A DNA stretch of 64,000 nucleotides from Capsaspora owczarzaki ATCC 30864 (lineage: Eukaryota; Opisthokonta; Filasterea). Shown here piece after piece: positions 22,738 through 36,407 of the stretch. Position 1 is the first letter of the stretch; every line of letters begins with the position of its first letter. Under the pieces are notes generated by a model. The model ran no database searches. It was not told the DNA's origin and worked only from the letters and a program-made list of their open reading frames with translations. A program made the translations under genes and the position numbers. The DNA is taken from assembly GCF_000151315.2 (NCBI RefSeq), contig NW_011887298.1:1060530-1124529 (forward strand), in the 5' to 3' direction.

Positions 22738-25700
22738 CTAGTACGTGTCACGCAGTGATCGCACATGCAGCGAGTTTGAGAAGGCGGAAAGATCCAAGGG
22801 GGTCGTCGATGTAAAGGTCAAGACCGCCACTTCACTAGGCAGGAGCGTAAAGCCATTGTCGGAAAAGTACCCAGCGTCGACAATGGTGGTCTCAATGAAG
22901 ACAAACAGGGCGACCGTTGATGCGCTGAGACGAACCTCAGCCACCGTGCTGTTCACCAGACTCACAGAGGTGATGGTAATAGTGGGCTGGGGCAAGGTGA
23001 CTTGCGAGAATTCAGCCAAGAAGGCGTGCGCAGTCACGTTGAGGCCGCTGTTGGTCTCGCCCAGCATTCGCACAAAGCAGCTCGTGATGGTGCAGCCGCT
23101 CTTCTTGAGCAAGTTCGAGACAGCATCGGCGTAGATTTCAACACTGCCGAGCGCTCCCACCGAAAAGCTCACAGACGAGCTGGAGTCCAAGGCGCCGGTC
23201 GAGTATGCACGAAGTTCGAGCACGACGGATCCCGACTCTGCCGTCAGCAGATCGCTAGTGACGTGAACATGCAGGCTGTTTGACGCGTCCACTGATCATA
23301 GCAAGCCGATTCAACACAAGTGAGTCAAAAAGCGCAAAACTCTCATGCTCCAAAAAAAAAAACCATCGCTGCCTTGTTGTACCATAGCTGGAAACCATGA
23401 ATGGTGCGAAAAACCTCTTGGCATGGTAATGAAGCATCTTCCAGCGACCCGACCACTCGATCGATGACCAGGTGGGTCCTTGCCAGATATCATTCAGCTG
23501 CCAATCTATCCACGTCGAGGAAAAGTTGCACAAAGAAGTGACAGAATGAGCTCAAATGAAGCAGACCTCCAAAATCAGTTTCATCAACGAAATCTCCCCA
23601 TAAACACTTACACAAAACACCCATGGTGTGCGCATCCTCGCCCTTCAAGCGACGCCAGTTTGAAATGGCAGTCTCATAGCAAAGCGACTGCTGGATTTGA
23701 GTAAGATAGCACCATTGCTCGAAATGCTCTTGCTGCGTGGCCTGATCGCTGGTCGCATTCGGGGTCGGCGTGCGGAAGTGGCGCTTGAGTTGAGCAACGA
23801 GCTGGTCGGTACCCTGGGGATGGCGCTGACGGAACTGCATCAGCGCGGAATCGTAGCTCCAATCCTCGCTTGTGGTGACTGCAAGCCATGTCTGGAATGA
23901 AGGGAAGCTCTGGAAGCCAAACTCGGAGACAAAGCGTGCCTGAGGGTAAATGGCAACGCTCTGACAATCGTCGGCATAGTCGTAAAAGTGCACATCGCCA
24001 TAGGCCGTGCCGCCGACATCACCCCAGCGCTTCACATAAGGAGATTCGGACAGCAAGCCCTTCGATGGCGACGAGTCGACAAACGGGCGGTTGGGATCGG
24101 CCTTCAAGACAGCAGTGCGGACGACGTCGGCAAAGAGTTGCCAATAGTCGACCGAGTACACTTGCGGTGCGACATTCGGCACGTCGTACCAGTTGAGCGC
24201 AGCTTCGACCTCGTTGTTGCCGCCCCAAATGATAATTGAGGGGTGAGTAGACAGGCGCTGGACTTGCTGCTGGACCTCGACAGTGACGAGAGACGTAAAG
24301 ATGGCACTGCGCGGATACAGGGCGCAGGCAAACATGAGCTCCTGCCAAACGAGCAGGCCCTTCTGGTCGCACAGGTCGTAGAAAATTTCGGGCTGGTAAA
24401 TGCCGCCGCCCCAGACGCGGACCATGTTCATGTTTGCGGCAACGGCACTTTGCAGGAGATGGTTGATCTTGGCAGGCGTGACGCGGGTGTGGAAGGCATC
24501 TGCAGGAATCCAATTGGCGCCCTTGGCGTAAATGGCCAGACCGTTGATGACAAAGTAGAACGACAGGCCGGTTTGGTTGGCAAGCGGCTCTTCGACGAGC
24601 TGGACCGAGCGAACGCCAATCGAACGGGAGCGCGCATAGTATGGCATCTCGTGCAGGGGAGAAGCATTCGTCACGCTGCCATCGCTCGAGGTGTCTTCGG
24701 GACGAAGCGGTCGAGCAACCAGCGCGTCAATATCGGCAGGATCGGCCTTCAACGGGTACAGAGTGAGGGTGATGTTGTACAGGTGCTGCGCACCATAGCC
24801 CACGGGCCACCACAAGATGGGCGAGGCAATGTTCACGGTTGTCTCGACGTTGTTGACGCCATGGTCGAGGAAAATGGGCACCGTCGTTGCCGTGACTTGG
24901 TCGATGGCGACGTAGAGCACGGCCGCAACCTTGTCTGCAGCCGACAGCAATGTCGCTGAAATGATGAGCGTCACTGGCGATGCCGCAAGACGACGTGCTT
25001 CAGCAAGCGAGGCATCGTGATCCGACTCGCTATTGCCCGGAAACACGCCTTGCTCGTCCTGCTCTTGTTGTTGTTGAGCACCGTTCGCGTCGAAACCAGC
25101 GTACGCCTGCTCAGCATGCGATCGGCTGCCATCGTGCGCAGGGGACCGGTGCGGTGGCCGTGCGCCTGCCTGGAAGAGCTGCGACACGCCGAACGCGTCA
25201 ATCAGACAATCTGAGAAGCCTTGCAAGTAGATTCCGCCATTGATGCCCGGCGGAGCGAACGCGGGACCCCAGTCCCAGCCAAAGTCGGACTGGGCCTTGC
25301 GGATGAAGTTTGCGTGCGGGAAGCTGCCAAGCTGGCCGCTGTCTGGCACGACATACGGGTACGCCTGGGACTGCTGGGAGGCGTAGTTGACTGCGGACGA
25401 AATGGCAATCTTGATCTGGTTGGACCCGAGCACAAAGACGCCGCGGTCGACCGCAATGCCGTGGCGCAAGTGCTGCGACTGGACGGACGCAATGGTCTTG
25501 CCGTTGATCATGATCGAGGCGACCGTGTCGACGCCCTCGAGGGTCAGCCAGTACTGCTTCTCCTGCAGCGTGACGGCGGTCATTGCGAACGATTTCGAGT
25601 ACGTCCAAGTGTCCATCGCAATCCAGCGGTACGCAGCCTCGTTGAAGCGATAGTACGGGTCGCTAATCACCTTGGCCACGTCCTGCAGATCGACGTGCAC

Positions 25701-25919
25701 ATTGCCGGGCACAGACGCGCCGCTGAAGGTGACGTTCGCGCCGTTCGAAAGCGTCCAATCTCGCCCGTTCAAGCGAACTTCCGTGTACGCGAGCACACCA
25801 CCACCACCACCACGGCCACCGACGGCACACAGGGCGAGCACAGCCACCGTCGCAACAGCCAGCAAGCGCAGCAGCCGCGCACGACGCACTCGACAATCCG
25901 GTTGGTTGAAACGTATCAT
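22738..25919 (-). CDS. MANBA: Beta-mannosidase (GH2), lysosomal type
   Basis: Three exons (25919-23612, 23505-23383, 23291-22738) give 994 aa; human MANBA is 879. The start chosen, MIRFNQPDC, leads into a basic stretch and a hydrophobic signal/anchor ([20 protein letters not shown]); an upstream in-frame ATG would add only an A-tract-encoded Phe run. The GH2 jelly-roll shows [19 protein letters not shown]. The catalytic barrel shows [20 protein letters not shown] and [14 protein letters not shown], with acid/base Glu570 in GGNNEVE and nucleophile Glu666 in [11 protein letters not shown]. It should remove terminal beta-mannose from N-glycan fragments in lysosomes. A Gln/Ser/His-rich insert near residues 290-340 explains the extra length. 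Both introns are near the 3' end. Confidence 0.95.
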
Positions 25920-26095
25920 CAAAAGCACAACTTGGAAGTTGGAAAAAAAAAAAAAAACGAACACAAAAAAAAGCAACTGAGCCAAGCAAGAGTACAGTAC
26001 TCCATTCATTGAATCTGCGACTTGTCATTGAAACCGAAGCACCATTGCAAAAGAAATAAGATTGTAATGTAAAATACAACACAAAAATCAACAAT

Positions 26096-26172
26096 AACAA
26101 CAAATAAAACACCAAATAAAACAACAACAACACCAAATAAAACAACAACAACAACAACAACAACAGCAACAA
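26096..26172. repeat. (AAC/CAA)n microsatellite
   Basis: Imperfect CAA repeats in the 301-bp gap between the beta-mannosidase start and the IP3 receptor stop, both on the minus strand. The rest of that gap is A-rich and holds no recognised gene. Confidence 0.85.
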
Positions 26173-26220
26173 GTCGCTATCAGCAGCAGCTCCCTCAAGT
26201 CAGACTCCCCCCAAAACAGA

Positions 26221-29200
26221 CTAATCGTCAGCAGAAATCAGACTGTTTCGGTTGCTGGAAGGATTGGAATCTTCAACAAACGAATCGGACTGGGTGGAGT
26301 GCTGCTGGAACAGGAACGTATTGCGACGACGACTGCCGCCCAACGAGAGGCGGGAGCCAGCCGACAGGGACGCTGCTGCTGCCGCCGCCGCTGCTGCTGC
26401 AGGACCAACAAACGCAGGACCAGGGCTATTGGCAGCAACACTGGTCGAGGCACCGGCAGCAGCGGCAGAATTACCATTGGCAGCAGGCGGCGCGACAAAA
26501 GGGATGCCCGAGCCAGACGAAACATCCTTTCCGAGATCGGCGAGCCGAGTGGTGGAGCCATTGACGCTGTCAGCCGGCGAGCCAGAGACGGACTCTTCCA
26601 CCACGGGGAGCATGATGGTGGGTGGCGCAAGTGAGCGTGTGTCGTGTCGCTTGAGCGAATCTCGGCGAGAGTTTTTGCGCTGCTCGCTGAGCTGGTCGCG
26701 AATCTCACCCAGCTGCTGGGACAGGCTCACGACAAGCGCGTTCGTGGACGTGAGCTGCGTGCGGAGCTGGCGCAGCTCGTTTGTGTCTGTTTCGTCCGTG
26801 TCTTGCGTCAGGGAGATGGTGCGCAGACGCGGGAACCAGTCCAAGTTGCGCAAGCCAATCATGTTGCTCACATAGCTCTCCGGGCCGGTAAACTCGGTCG
26901 GGTCCTGGCCCTTGATGTGAACAATAAAGTAGAGGTAATTCCACAAGTTGTGCTCGTCCTTGATGTGCTCCTCGAACGTGACGCCGCGGTTGTCGAACGC
27001 CGACCGATCCAGGCCGCAAATGAAGCACGTGTTGCGACGGTTTTCTTCCTTTTCGTTCTTCTCGGCGCGCAAGTCGGCGAACGTGTCGATAATGACACCA
27101 AAGATGAGGTTGAGCACAATGATAATGACCACGAAGAAGAACATGAGGTCGTAAAAGACACGCGCAGTGAAGAGCGGCTCGTCCTTTGACTTTTGGCGCA
27201 GCACGTCACCGATGCCGCCGCCGTTGCGCAAGCCATGGTTGAGCGTCGTGACGATACAAAGGAGCAGCGAATCACACGACCGCTCCATCTCGCCGCCATC
27301 CACATCCGTCTCGACCACGAAGTCGTCGCGGAAGATGAGGAAGCCGACAATCGAAAACATGTAGACGACAATCAGCGCAAAAACAGCCGTGAGCACGATA
27401 CTCTTGCCGTTGCGTGTGACGGAGCGAATCACGTTCTTGAGCGTTTCTTCGCGCACGACAATGTCGAGCAGCAGCAGCGAGTAGACAAAGTGGTTGAACA
27501 GGAGACCGATGATGCAGATACCCAGGTACGAGGCATAGTACAAGAGCATGCCGTCCGTCAGCAGCTGCCGCATTCCGCCCTTCTTGAGCAGGAGCATGCC
27601 ATAGTTGCCGAGGTAGGACACCAGAATGGTCACAGAGTTGACAATCTGAACAATGCCGAGCACTGTGATCAAAATCAGAATAAGCAGGCCGAGGAAGGGG
27701 GACAGGCTGCTCATGCTGCCAGAGGCAGCCGCGGCAGCAGCGGCAGCGGCGGCAGCTGCAGCCGTGGGAGAGAGTGATGCAAAGCCGCCGCTACCAGCGT
27801 ACCCTGACGACTCGGCAGCGGAATCGGAACAGAGTTCTCCACCTCCCACAGCGTCAGTATAGCACTCGGCGACCACAGCCGAGCCAAACTCGTCCATAAC
27901 GACCGGGATGTCCTTGCCCATAAAGTTCTCCAGCGGGTAGAAGAGCGCAATCAGAACGTTGATCAGAATGGCAAGCACAAAGGACAGGGTTGTCCAGCGC
28001 GCAAAGTTGCGACTAAACCAGTACAAGACGCGTTTCTTTTGCAGCTCGTTTTGCCACATCATCTCGTGATACAGGTCATCGGTGCGCGAGAAAAAGTCGG
28101 CCACCTTGGAGCCTTGCTCGTCACGCTGGACATTCATGAGAATGTCAACCATGCTCTCCTCAGTCAGGAAGCGGCACACCGGGGGGATGGGGAAGTAGAT
28201 GCGCTCGAGCTTGTCGCTCTTGACAATCTCCACTTGACCAGTGTGCTCCGGGAAGTACTTGAACGCCTCGCCAACGTTGTCGCGCATGGCGGTCGCGAGT
28301 GCGGGCGAGTGTTGGGCCAGCTTGTGAGCGAGCACAAACAAGTTGTGACCGACTTCACGCACCTCTTCTGCTGCCAGATGACGATGCGACGGGTTGGCCG
28401 CCCACGCCTGCGACAGCCGGAAGACGTGGTTGACCATGTTGAGCAGCTGGGGCGCGTCCAGGTTGAAGAGAATCCGATCAATCATTTCGGTCGTTTGTCT
28501 CGACTCCATGACGGCAAGCAGGAGCTTGGCCGCATTGTTCTTGAGCGTCACGACCAAATCCATGCGTTCTTTGCCCAGCGGATTGATCTCGTTGAGAATG
28601 AGCGCAAGCACAATGTCAATGCCGTGCGTCTCGTGCGACGCAATGCAGTCCTGGTTTTCTGGGCATGGACCCTGGCAGTACTCTGTGAGCGAAATGAGAC
28701 ACTGGTTGATGATGCCAATGTTGCTCTCGTTGATAAACAAGCCAAGCAGACCGAGACCGCCCGAGGTCGAGCCACAAATGCAGTCCAGATACTGCAGCGT
28801 CTCGTGCACGAGGTTGTACGAGGTGCGAGAGTGCTGCTGCCGGCGAATGCAGTGCTGCAGCTCAATGTTGTGGTTTTCGCAGAGCAGCTGCAAAAATCGC
28901 AAAATGGACTCAATCACCACGTATTCGTTCGGCCCAGCGGCAGCCACCTCCGCAGGGTCGGCAGACTCGGTGCGGCTCATGTTGTAGCCACTCTTGAGCT
29001 CCACCATGGAATGGCCCATGCGGTTTTGGATTTGTCGGAAGAACGCCTCGGCTCCAGCAGAGTTGAAGCGGTGCAGGAAGGACGTCTGGATGGTGTGGTT
29101 GCCGCCTTCCAGCAGCGCAATGCCCAAACGAAGCGACTCGAGGAAGACCATCGGATCGTCGTTCGCCGTCACCAGGTCAATCACAAGGCTGGACGCGCCG

Positions 29201-32200
29201 TTGGCATCGAGGGCGTTTTGGGTTTCTGACTGGGTTGTGTGACGCAGACGAGGCTCGCCAAAGTACTTTGTCGACTCGCGCTGGATGAGCAACTGAGCAC
29301 GACCGTCAAAGCGTTGGGGAGCCATCATGCGGCGAAGTGTCGTCAACACGTGCACGCACAGCTGCTTCTCCTTCTGCCCGAGCGTCTTGGTGTGGTTGAT
29401 GAGCTTGGTGGCAAGCTTGCTCGAAGACAGGGGCTGTTGCGTGCTCGTGAGCCGGAAGGGATGTTGGAGAATTTCAACCAGAACGGCAAACTCGGCGGCC
29501 ACCAAGCTGCGCATCTCCTTCTCCAGCGCCTCCACGTACTCTTGGAGCCCTTCGACAATGTGGCGAGCCTTTTCGGCTTCCTGGGATTTGGCAGAAAAGC
29601 TGGGCGATCGCTTGCGGGTGCGAAGTGCCTTCAGGAAACCATCGACGCCCTTCTTGGCCACCTTGCTCTGCGACAGGCACTCTGCAACGCCAGACTCGAG
29701 CGCGTCCCCAAGTGGGATGCGTTCTTCCTGCGCAAGAAGGGTGACGACGCGAAGAGTATCCTCAACACGGCCCTTGTAGCGGCCGTAAATCCAGGGCGCC
29801 TTGACAATGAGGTACAGAGAGCGAATCATTTCGACAAACAGCGCGTGTCGGGTCGTAATGCCGAGCGCCGTGCCGGCGTTCTGCGGGCTGAAGCAGAATG
29901 ACACGCAGAAGCAGAGGGGTTCGCAAATGTACGCGTTCAAGATGCCATTGTCGCCTTCGTACGCTGCATCGCCAGCTCGGGCCAAATCCCGGACGAACGC
30001 GTCAAACAGCGTCCACATGTGCGGCGACGTGGCAATGTCCTTGACCTCGACCTCCGTGTCAGAGTAGCAGTGGTTGAGGAACTCGACGTACGCACGCTTC
30101 ACCTCGAGAATGGTCGCCTCGTGCGAAACAATGCGCACAATGTCGTCGAGCGGCACGAGCGACTGGCACTTGATCTCGGTGTTGGCATTCTTGCCCTCCG
30201 TACAGGCAGCCAGCAGCTCAATCAGCGCAATGTGGTAGGACAGCTCGCTACGCTCATTCGTCAGATGGTCGCGCGTCTGCATGAGCTCCACCAGGTACTG
30301 GAAGGAGACGTTGTCGTTGAAAAAGACCAAAACATCCTCGCCAGCATTGACGAGGGCGCTCATGACCAAATCTTGCGTCCGCCGGAGCGCCATGCCGTCG
30401 ACGCGCACAAGGTCTTTGAGGAATTGCAAGAACTGGACCTGCCGGCCCATATGCTCAATGCAGCTCACAAAATGACCAACCACCTTCTCGCTCACGTTGC
30501 TGCAGAGGGCCAGATTGTTGAGGTAGATGTGGCGGATGGTCTCACCAGCGTAGCGCGAGTGCGACATTTCGTCCATGAAAAAGTCCACAAACGGATGCAG
30601 GTGCGCCTGGTTTTGCGGGTTGCTAAAGCAGAAATCTTGCAGAAACTCGTGCGCAACGCCAAACAAGTCCTTCATCTGATCGTCCTGCACGTCGTGCGGA
30701 ATGCGCAGCAGTTCCAGCACTTGCATGTGCGCGCCAAGGTTGCGCAGCAATCGCTGGTTTTGCTTGTTGTTGCGCTTGACGGGCGCGCTCGGCACGCTCA
30801 TCTTGGGCCGCTCGAGGGTGGGATTGGGCGAGGGAGGACCAGAGCCGCTCGGGGACGAGGACGACGACAACGACGTGGGAGACACTGCGAGCGTGTCATC
30901 GGTCGACAAGCCCGCCGAGCCCGAGCCAGGAACGAGAAGAGAAGCGTTGCCAGAGTTGGACTCGGAGGACGCCGAGCGCGACAAGGGAGCGTGGCCGGTT
31001 CCAGAAGCGGTCGCCGACAGAGTACCGGCGGCAGAGGCCGGAGCAGTCTTGGACGCTTGCGCAGCAAGGCTCAGCAGAGAGGCAGGAGACGGCTTACTTC
31101 CAAAGAAGGCGTTGCCTGACGTCGTCGCCGTCGTCGGCTTGCTTGACGAGTCGCCTGCAGTGTCAGAGACAACAGTGACGCACAACGCCTTGAGCCGGGT
31201 GAGGATTTTCTTGATCTTGGTGTAGTTGTCCTCGCCTGCCTTCTTTCCGCCTTCCGACTTGGAGCTGCCGAGTTTGGCGTCGGTTGTGGCAGCCGAGGCA
31301 GCTGCGGACGGGTCACTCTTCAGTGGATCGCCTGAAGCGGCCTGGTCCGCATCGGCGATTTTGGTCTTGCCGCTGCTTGTGGAACCGCCACCACTGCCGC
31401 CTTCAGCCTTGTCGTCGTCCGCGTCAGGATTGGACGTGGCCTTAAACACCCAGAGCTCTGACTTTTCGACCATGACGCGAAGACGGTCGAGATCGGCCTT
31501 GATCTGCTTGTAGTTGTCAACGTCCTCGGACGAGACGAGCAGCTGCACCTGCTTGAATGAAAGCAGCACCTCGTCACGCTGGTTGAAGTGGCGGAAGAGC
31601 AGCCGGAGGGCGCCTGACGCGAGCGGGCGGAAGTCGTGCATGCACAAGTCCAACAAGACGCGAACGAGCATCGTGCCGTCCTTGCCGTCGAAATCCAAAA
31701 TGGAGCCGATCGTGCACGTCGTGTCAAACATTTTTTCGGCATCCTCAACAATCTTGGACTCGGGAATGGCGGAAATCTCGGCGAGCGCTTCTTCCTTGTC
31801 TGCAGGCTGGACGGCGCTGCGCACGTCCTGCCAGAGGTCGCGCACTGCCTGCGAGAAATGCCCGGCAGGAGCAGGCGGAGCCACACCAGCTGGCTTACCA
31901 GCGGCACTGGACGACGACGACGATGATGCCGACGATGATGCCGACGACGTGGCCGGCGTGGTGCCCGGCAGCAGGGCCGGCGCAGTGGTGGCAAACAAGT
32001 TGGATTCAGAGGTGCTACGGCTTTGGCCACCCTGTGCCTTGGCCTTGGCTGAGAGAGCTGCAAAACTTGGCTTGGCAGGCGATGGTGGCGCGGCAGTTGC
32101 AGTTGCAGTTGGGCCGGTGACTGGCACGGGGACTGGAGTGGCCGAATCCGGACCTTCCACCGACACAGACGGAAGGCGAGGGGGAGGGGCAAGGGACGTA

Positions 32201-35200
32201 GTAAAGGGAGTTTCCACGCCAATACCCACTGCGCCTTCGTGAGCCACGCCAAGCCCAGAGGTGCTGCGAGCACGCTTCATTTCAAACGGCGGCGGACGAC
32301 CGGCACGCTCACGCGCACGAAGGAGCGAAGGCAGCAGCTGCGCGTTCTCATCCATACCAGCCTCGCCAGCCGACTCCTTGCGCCGGGCATCCTGCGACTT
32401 GAAAATGACCAGCAGGTTGGAAATGCGAAAGTCGAGCCGAACATCGCTGATGAATTCGAGAATCTCGATAATCTTCAGCTTGGTGTTCATCACGGTGACA
32501 TCCTTCTCGTTGCTTTCTTCCTTCGGTCCGGAAAACCCAACCTTTTTGGCACCCACAAGAGCCAATGGGCCGCCAATCAATGCACCCAGACCTGCCGACC
32601 GCACTCCGGCCGCGATGGAGGGTGTCGAGGTCACCGACGTGGAAGGTGATTGGCCGCGCACATTTTCAGAAGAGGTGTCGGGTGACAAGGGAGAGGTTGC
32701 TGGCGAAGGCGACGTTCGCCCCTTGAAAGGGGTGGACGGGGAAGCGGGTGCAGATTCGGCGACGGTTGCCGAAGTAGCAGCGCTACTGGTCGAGGCCGCC
32801 GGAAGACCAAAGAATACGTCCGAGCCGTTGTTGGAGGACGAGCGGGAGCGCGACGCAGATGTGTCGGGGCTGTGATTCTGGAGCGGGAGCGGCGATGGCG
32901 GAGCGATGGACACGGACGGCAACTGCAAGCTGTTGAGGGCTTGTGAAGGAGCGCTTTTGCTGTCTGAGGCACCCGAAGCCGAGGCAGAAGTCGAAGGAGC
33001 AGAAGCAAAAGCAGAAGAAGAAGCAGAGCCAGACAACTTGCGCTCGCCGGCAGCAGTCACGACAGAAGCTGCAGCATGCATGGTTTTGGAAACTGCCGAC
33101 GTCACAAAGTTGGCAGCGGACGCGCGCCGACTGCCGCTGGTCGTTCCATTTGCATTGGTTGTGGCTGGCCCAGGACTGCCGGTGCCGCTGCGACCGTCAA
33201 GAATCGACAACAGGACTTTGGTGAGCTGAATGAGCTCGCGGAAGTTGTAGAATCCAAAGTAGACGAGGTAGCGGGTCAGCGTGATGACTTCCAGGGTGAG
33301 CTTGTTCTTGTCCCGAGAGTGGAACGGGTGCTGGTCTGCCTCGAGGAGCTTGAGGTACTGACCGACAAACTGCTTGGTGCCTCCGAAAATTTCGCTCGAG
33401 CCGGCGGCAGAGGGCATCAGATACGTGTCGATGGTGATGCCTTCGGGAATGTCCGACCACAGACGAGCATACTTGACAGGCGTCACGGTCTCCTGCGGGT
33501 CGCAGTCGACATGCATGTGCAGCATGAGCTGGCAGAAGGACGCGCGCAGGTCGCTTGGAAGGCGCTCGTTCGAAATGCAGCGCAGCAGCAAGCCGACATG
33601 CATCTTGTCCTTGAGGTGGTTGATGGCAATGTACTGGCGATCGAGACACATCTGGGCAAAGAGGTCGAGCTGGACGCGATAGTATGCGAGGCTATCCCGA
33701 GCCTCGTGGCTCGTCTCGGCGTCGCGCGCCAAGTCGCCAAGGCGCTTCGCAACGAGCCGTGGATACGCGGACGGGCCCAGAGATGCTGTGGCAGTGCCGG
33801 CGGCGGCGGCGGCGGCGGCTGGAGAGACGGTGGTGGTGGTGGTGGTGCGGGGAGAGTGCTGCAAAGGCGTGCCAGAGAACGGGCTCGAGGATGCTGACGA
33901 CGAAGACGACACATTGCCGTCCTTGACGGGTTGGAGCCAATGGAGCCACACTTCCCCATCCTTGTCCAGGGTTGTATCGATGAAAATGTCCTTGTTTTCG
34001 TCAGCCAGCACGGCAATGCAGATCAGCTCCTGCGTCACAGGAATGGCCGTGTTGTTGCTCGAGCAGAGATCGGTCAGGTATTGCACGTAGCGGCACTCGC
34101 GATTCTTGCGCAGCAGATTCAAAAAGGTATCAATCTCCTTCTGCTTGATGTTGGCTTCGAGCAGCTTGCGGTTGTTGTTGAGCAGCGCCGTGATGGTGTC
34201 TTCGGCCAGCAAGTCGTAGCCAATCTGGCTTTGCATAAAGCCAAACCACTTGGCAATGTACTCTTGGTTTTTTCGGTAGGCCTGTTGCGAAAAGCGGAGC
34301 GTGCGGTAGCAAAGCTTACACATCATGCGGATGGGACTGTGCTGCTTGTCGCCCACCTCGGAGAGCGGCAGCATGACGCCGCCGCTTTCGACGAACGGCG
34401 CCTTGAGCAACGCGAAAATTTCCTTCAAAATGTTCTGCTCGCGCATCAGCTTTTGCCGATCACGGTCGGGCTTGCCAGTGGCGGTCAGCGGATCCATGCC
34501 AATGTTCTCCTGGTTGAGCACGAAAAAGATGAGGTCGGAAAGAATCTTGGTGGCGAGCTTGGCTTCGCGTTGCGTGAGGTCTCCCTTGGCGAGGCGCTTG
34601 GAAATGCCCTTGAGCAGCTTGCTGGCGTCGTTGGCAAAGTCCAGGTCGCGCACTTCGGCGGCAGCAACGGGCACCACGGCAAACGCCTCCTTGTCCTCGC
34701 GGATGGAGGCGGCGCCGACTTTTTGCATGATTGGCTTTTCCTGGTCCTTGTCAATGGGAATGGCGGTCGAATGGACCCACGTGTTGGAGTAGAAATGCTT
34801 GAGCCGGACGTAGGCAGACTTGCCCACCTCTTCGTCTGCCTTTTGGATGGTCGTCGGGTCGAGCTCAAAGATGGAGGCGAGATCGTGCCGGTCGCGCGTG
34901 GTGACGAGGTGGTGGGCCACGTCTCGCGTGCCCCGGAGCTTTTCGCGCGTCGAATCAAACGTCGGATCGTTGTCCTCCTGGGCGGCCAGATACTCGCCAG
35001 AGGCGAGGTGCTTGATGCGAAACAGACTGTTCCATGTGGCTACACCGCCGCGACACGGGTCTTCGTGCACGACTTCAATTTCCCACAGCGCCTGCGACGT
35101 GGTTGCAGCCGTTTTCGAGGTTCGACCGGTCGTACGCAAGAAGACGCACAACGAGTTTTCGTACTGGTCGCACGTCAAGAATTTCTCTTGCTCGGCATGG

Positions 35201-36407
35201 AACAGACGCACAACATCGCCTCCTTTCAGCACGTTCTCGGCGTTGGGGTGGTGCTCGAGAAACAGCGAGACCTTCCACGGTGTCTTGACGTTGGCAATAT
35301 TCACCTCCAAGCAAGACTCGTGGTCGGGCAAGTTGCAGCTGCTCGCATGCAATGGCTGCTGGGCGTTCGTAGACACCAGCAAGACCTTGTCGCCAATCAG
35401 AATTTCGTCGCCGACCGAGCGCAGCTTGTAAAAGGGCATGATGGTAAACCACGAGCCTTCATTTCCGACCGTGTCCAGCACCACGCGCATGGCGTTCTTT
35501 TCCAGTAATGCGGGCAGTCGCTGATTTACCGTGACAAACTTGTTGCTTTTTGTGTGCAGGAGCTACGACGAGGAGGGGACGCAGAAAGGTGAACAAACAA
35601 AATAAAAAAGGACATCAACAAAACGTCAGTCAACCTCAAACCACAGCCGCACAAACAAAAGGCATTCAACAATACCTGAATACACTGGCCGTATTGAATG
35701 ACTTGACCAAGAGCCCGATCGTCTTCTTGCTCGTTTTGCTTTCGCTCAAGCTCGGCTGCGTGCTGCAGCTTTTTCAACAGCACAATGTCCGATAGAGTGT
35801 TCGAGCTGGCCTTGGCTTTCTTCCATTGGCGCTGGGCATTGTAGCGATGCATGGGGTAGATTTTAAAGTGACAGTCTAAAATGATTGAGGTGTGCAGGAT
35901 GGGAAGAGAGTGAGTCCAAATAGGAAAGTTGGGACGAGCATCGGATTTGTCGGATCCTAAGCGGAGATACACACCTCGAAACTTCTTGGGAATGTTATTG
36001 GTGTCGCCGGCAGTGGGTTGAATCACACAGCGGTCATCAATGAGGCTGATCAGGGGGAGTGAGCATTGCGAATGGAACCTCCCCACCTCAGATACCCCAC
36101 ACACGCATGACAGCAAACCAGCCGACCAAAACAAGACAAAAACAAGCAAAAATGTTCAAAGAACCAATCCGGATTGGATCGGATGAAAGAAACAAGAAAA
36201 CCCAAAAGTAACGAGCTGGCGGTTTTGATGTTTCAGCGAACCACTGCCTGAATCCCAGAAACCGCCTACCACACTTGCACAACATGACTGGAGCACTGAG
36301 CCGAGCTGGCTGAATACATACCCTAGAGTGCTGATAAAGCCATTGACTTGGCCCTCGGCATACAGCGACACGACATCGCCGAGCCGCAAGTAACGAGGCG
36401 AGCTCAT
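26221..36407 (-). CDS. ITPR: Inositol 1,4,5-trisphosphate receptor
   Basis: Four exons (36407-36322, 36045-35975, 35875-35676, 35562-26221) give 3,232 aa; animal IP3Rs are about 2,700. The start [19 protein letters not shown] matches the suppressor beta-trefoil. Ligand-binding landmarks are kept: FLRTTGR (about 260-266), RQKLMREQN and [10 protein letters not shown], which in the rat/human receptor contribute the basic IP3 contacts. RIH/armadillo regions follow, with two long Ser/Ala/Pro-rich inserts (roughly 32.9-30.8 kb). Six membrane segments lie between about residues 2640 and 2935. The filter is GGGIGDVLR (about 2897), then [14 protein letters not shown], a CFICG...H...H zinc finger, and a C-terminal coiled coil ([20 protein letters not shown]). 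It is a calcium-release channel of the ER. Confidence 0.97.

Noticed and set aside
25920-26009. Upstream in-frame ATG extending beta-mannosidase by 30 residues
   Set aside because: The extension is largely a Phe run encoded by an A tract and would precede a good basic-then-hydrophobic signal sequence; the ATG at 25919 is preferred.
24243-26012. Plus-strand open frames of 238 and 263 codons opposite beta-mannosidase
   Set aside because: They overlap strongly conserved GH2 coding sequence on the other strand and show no domain.
33931-35508. 525-codon open frame on the plus strand opposite the IP3 receptor
   Set aside because: Antisense shadow of conserved IP3R exon sequence; no independent homology or splice structure.
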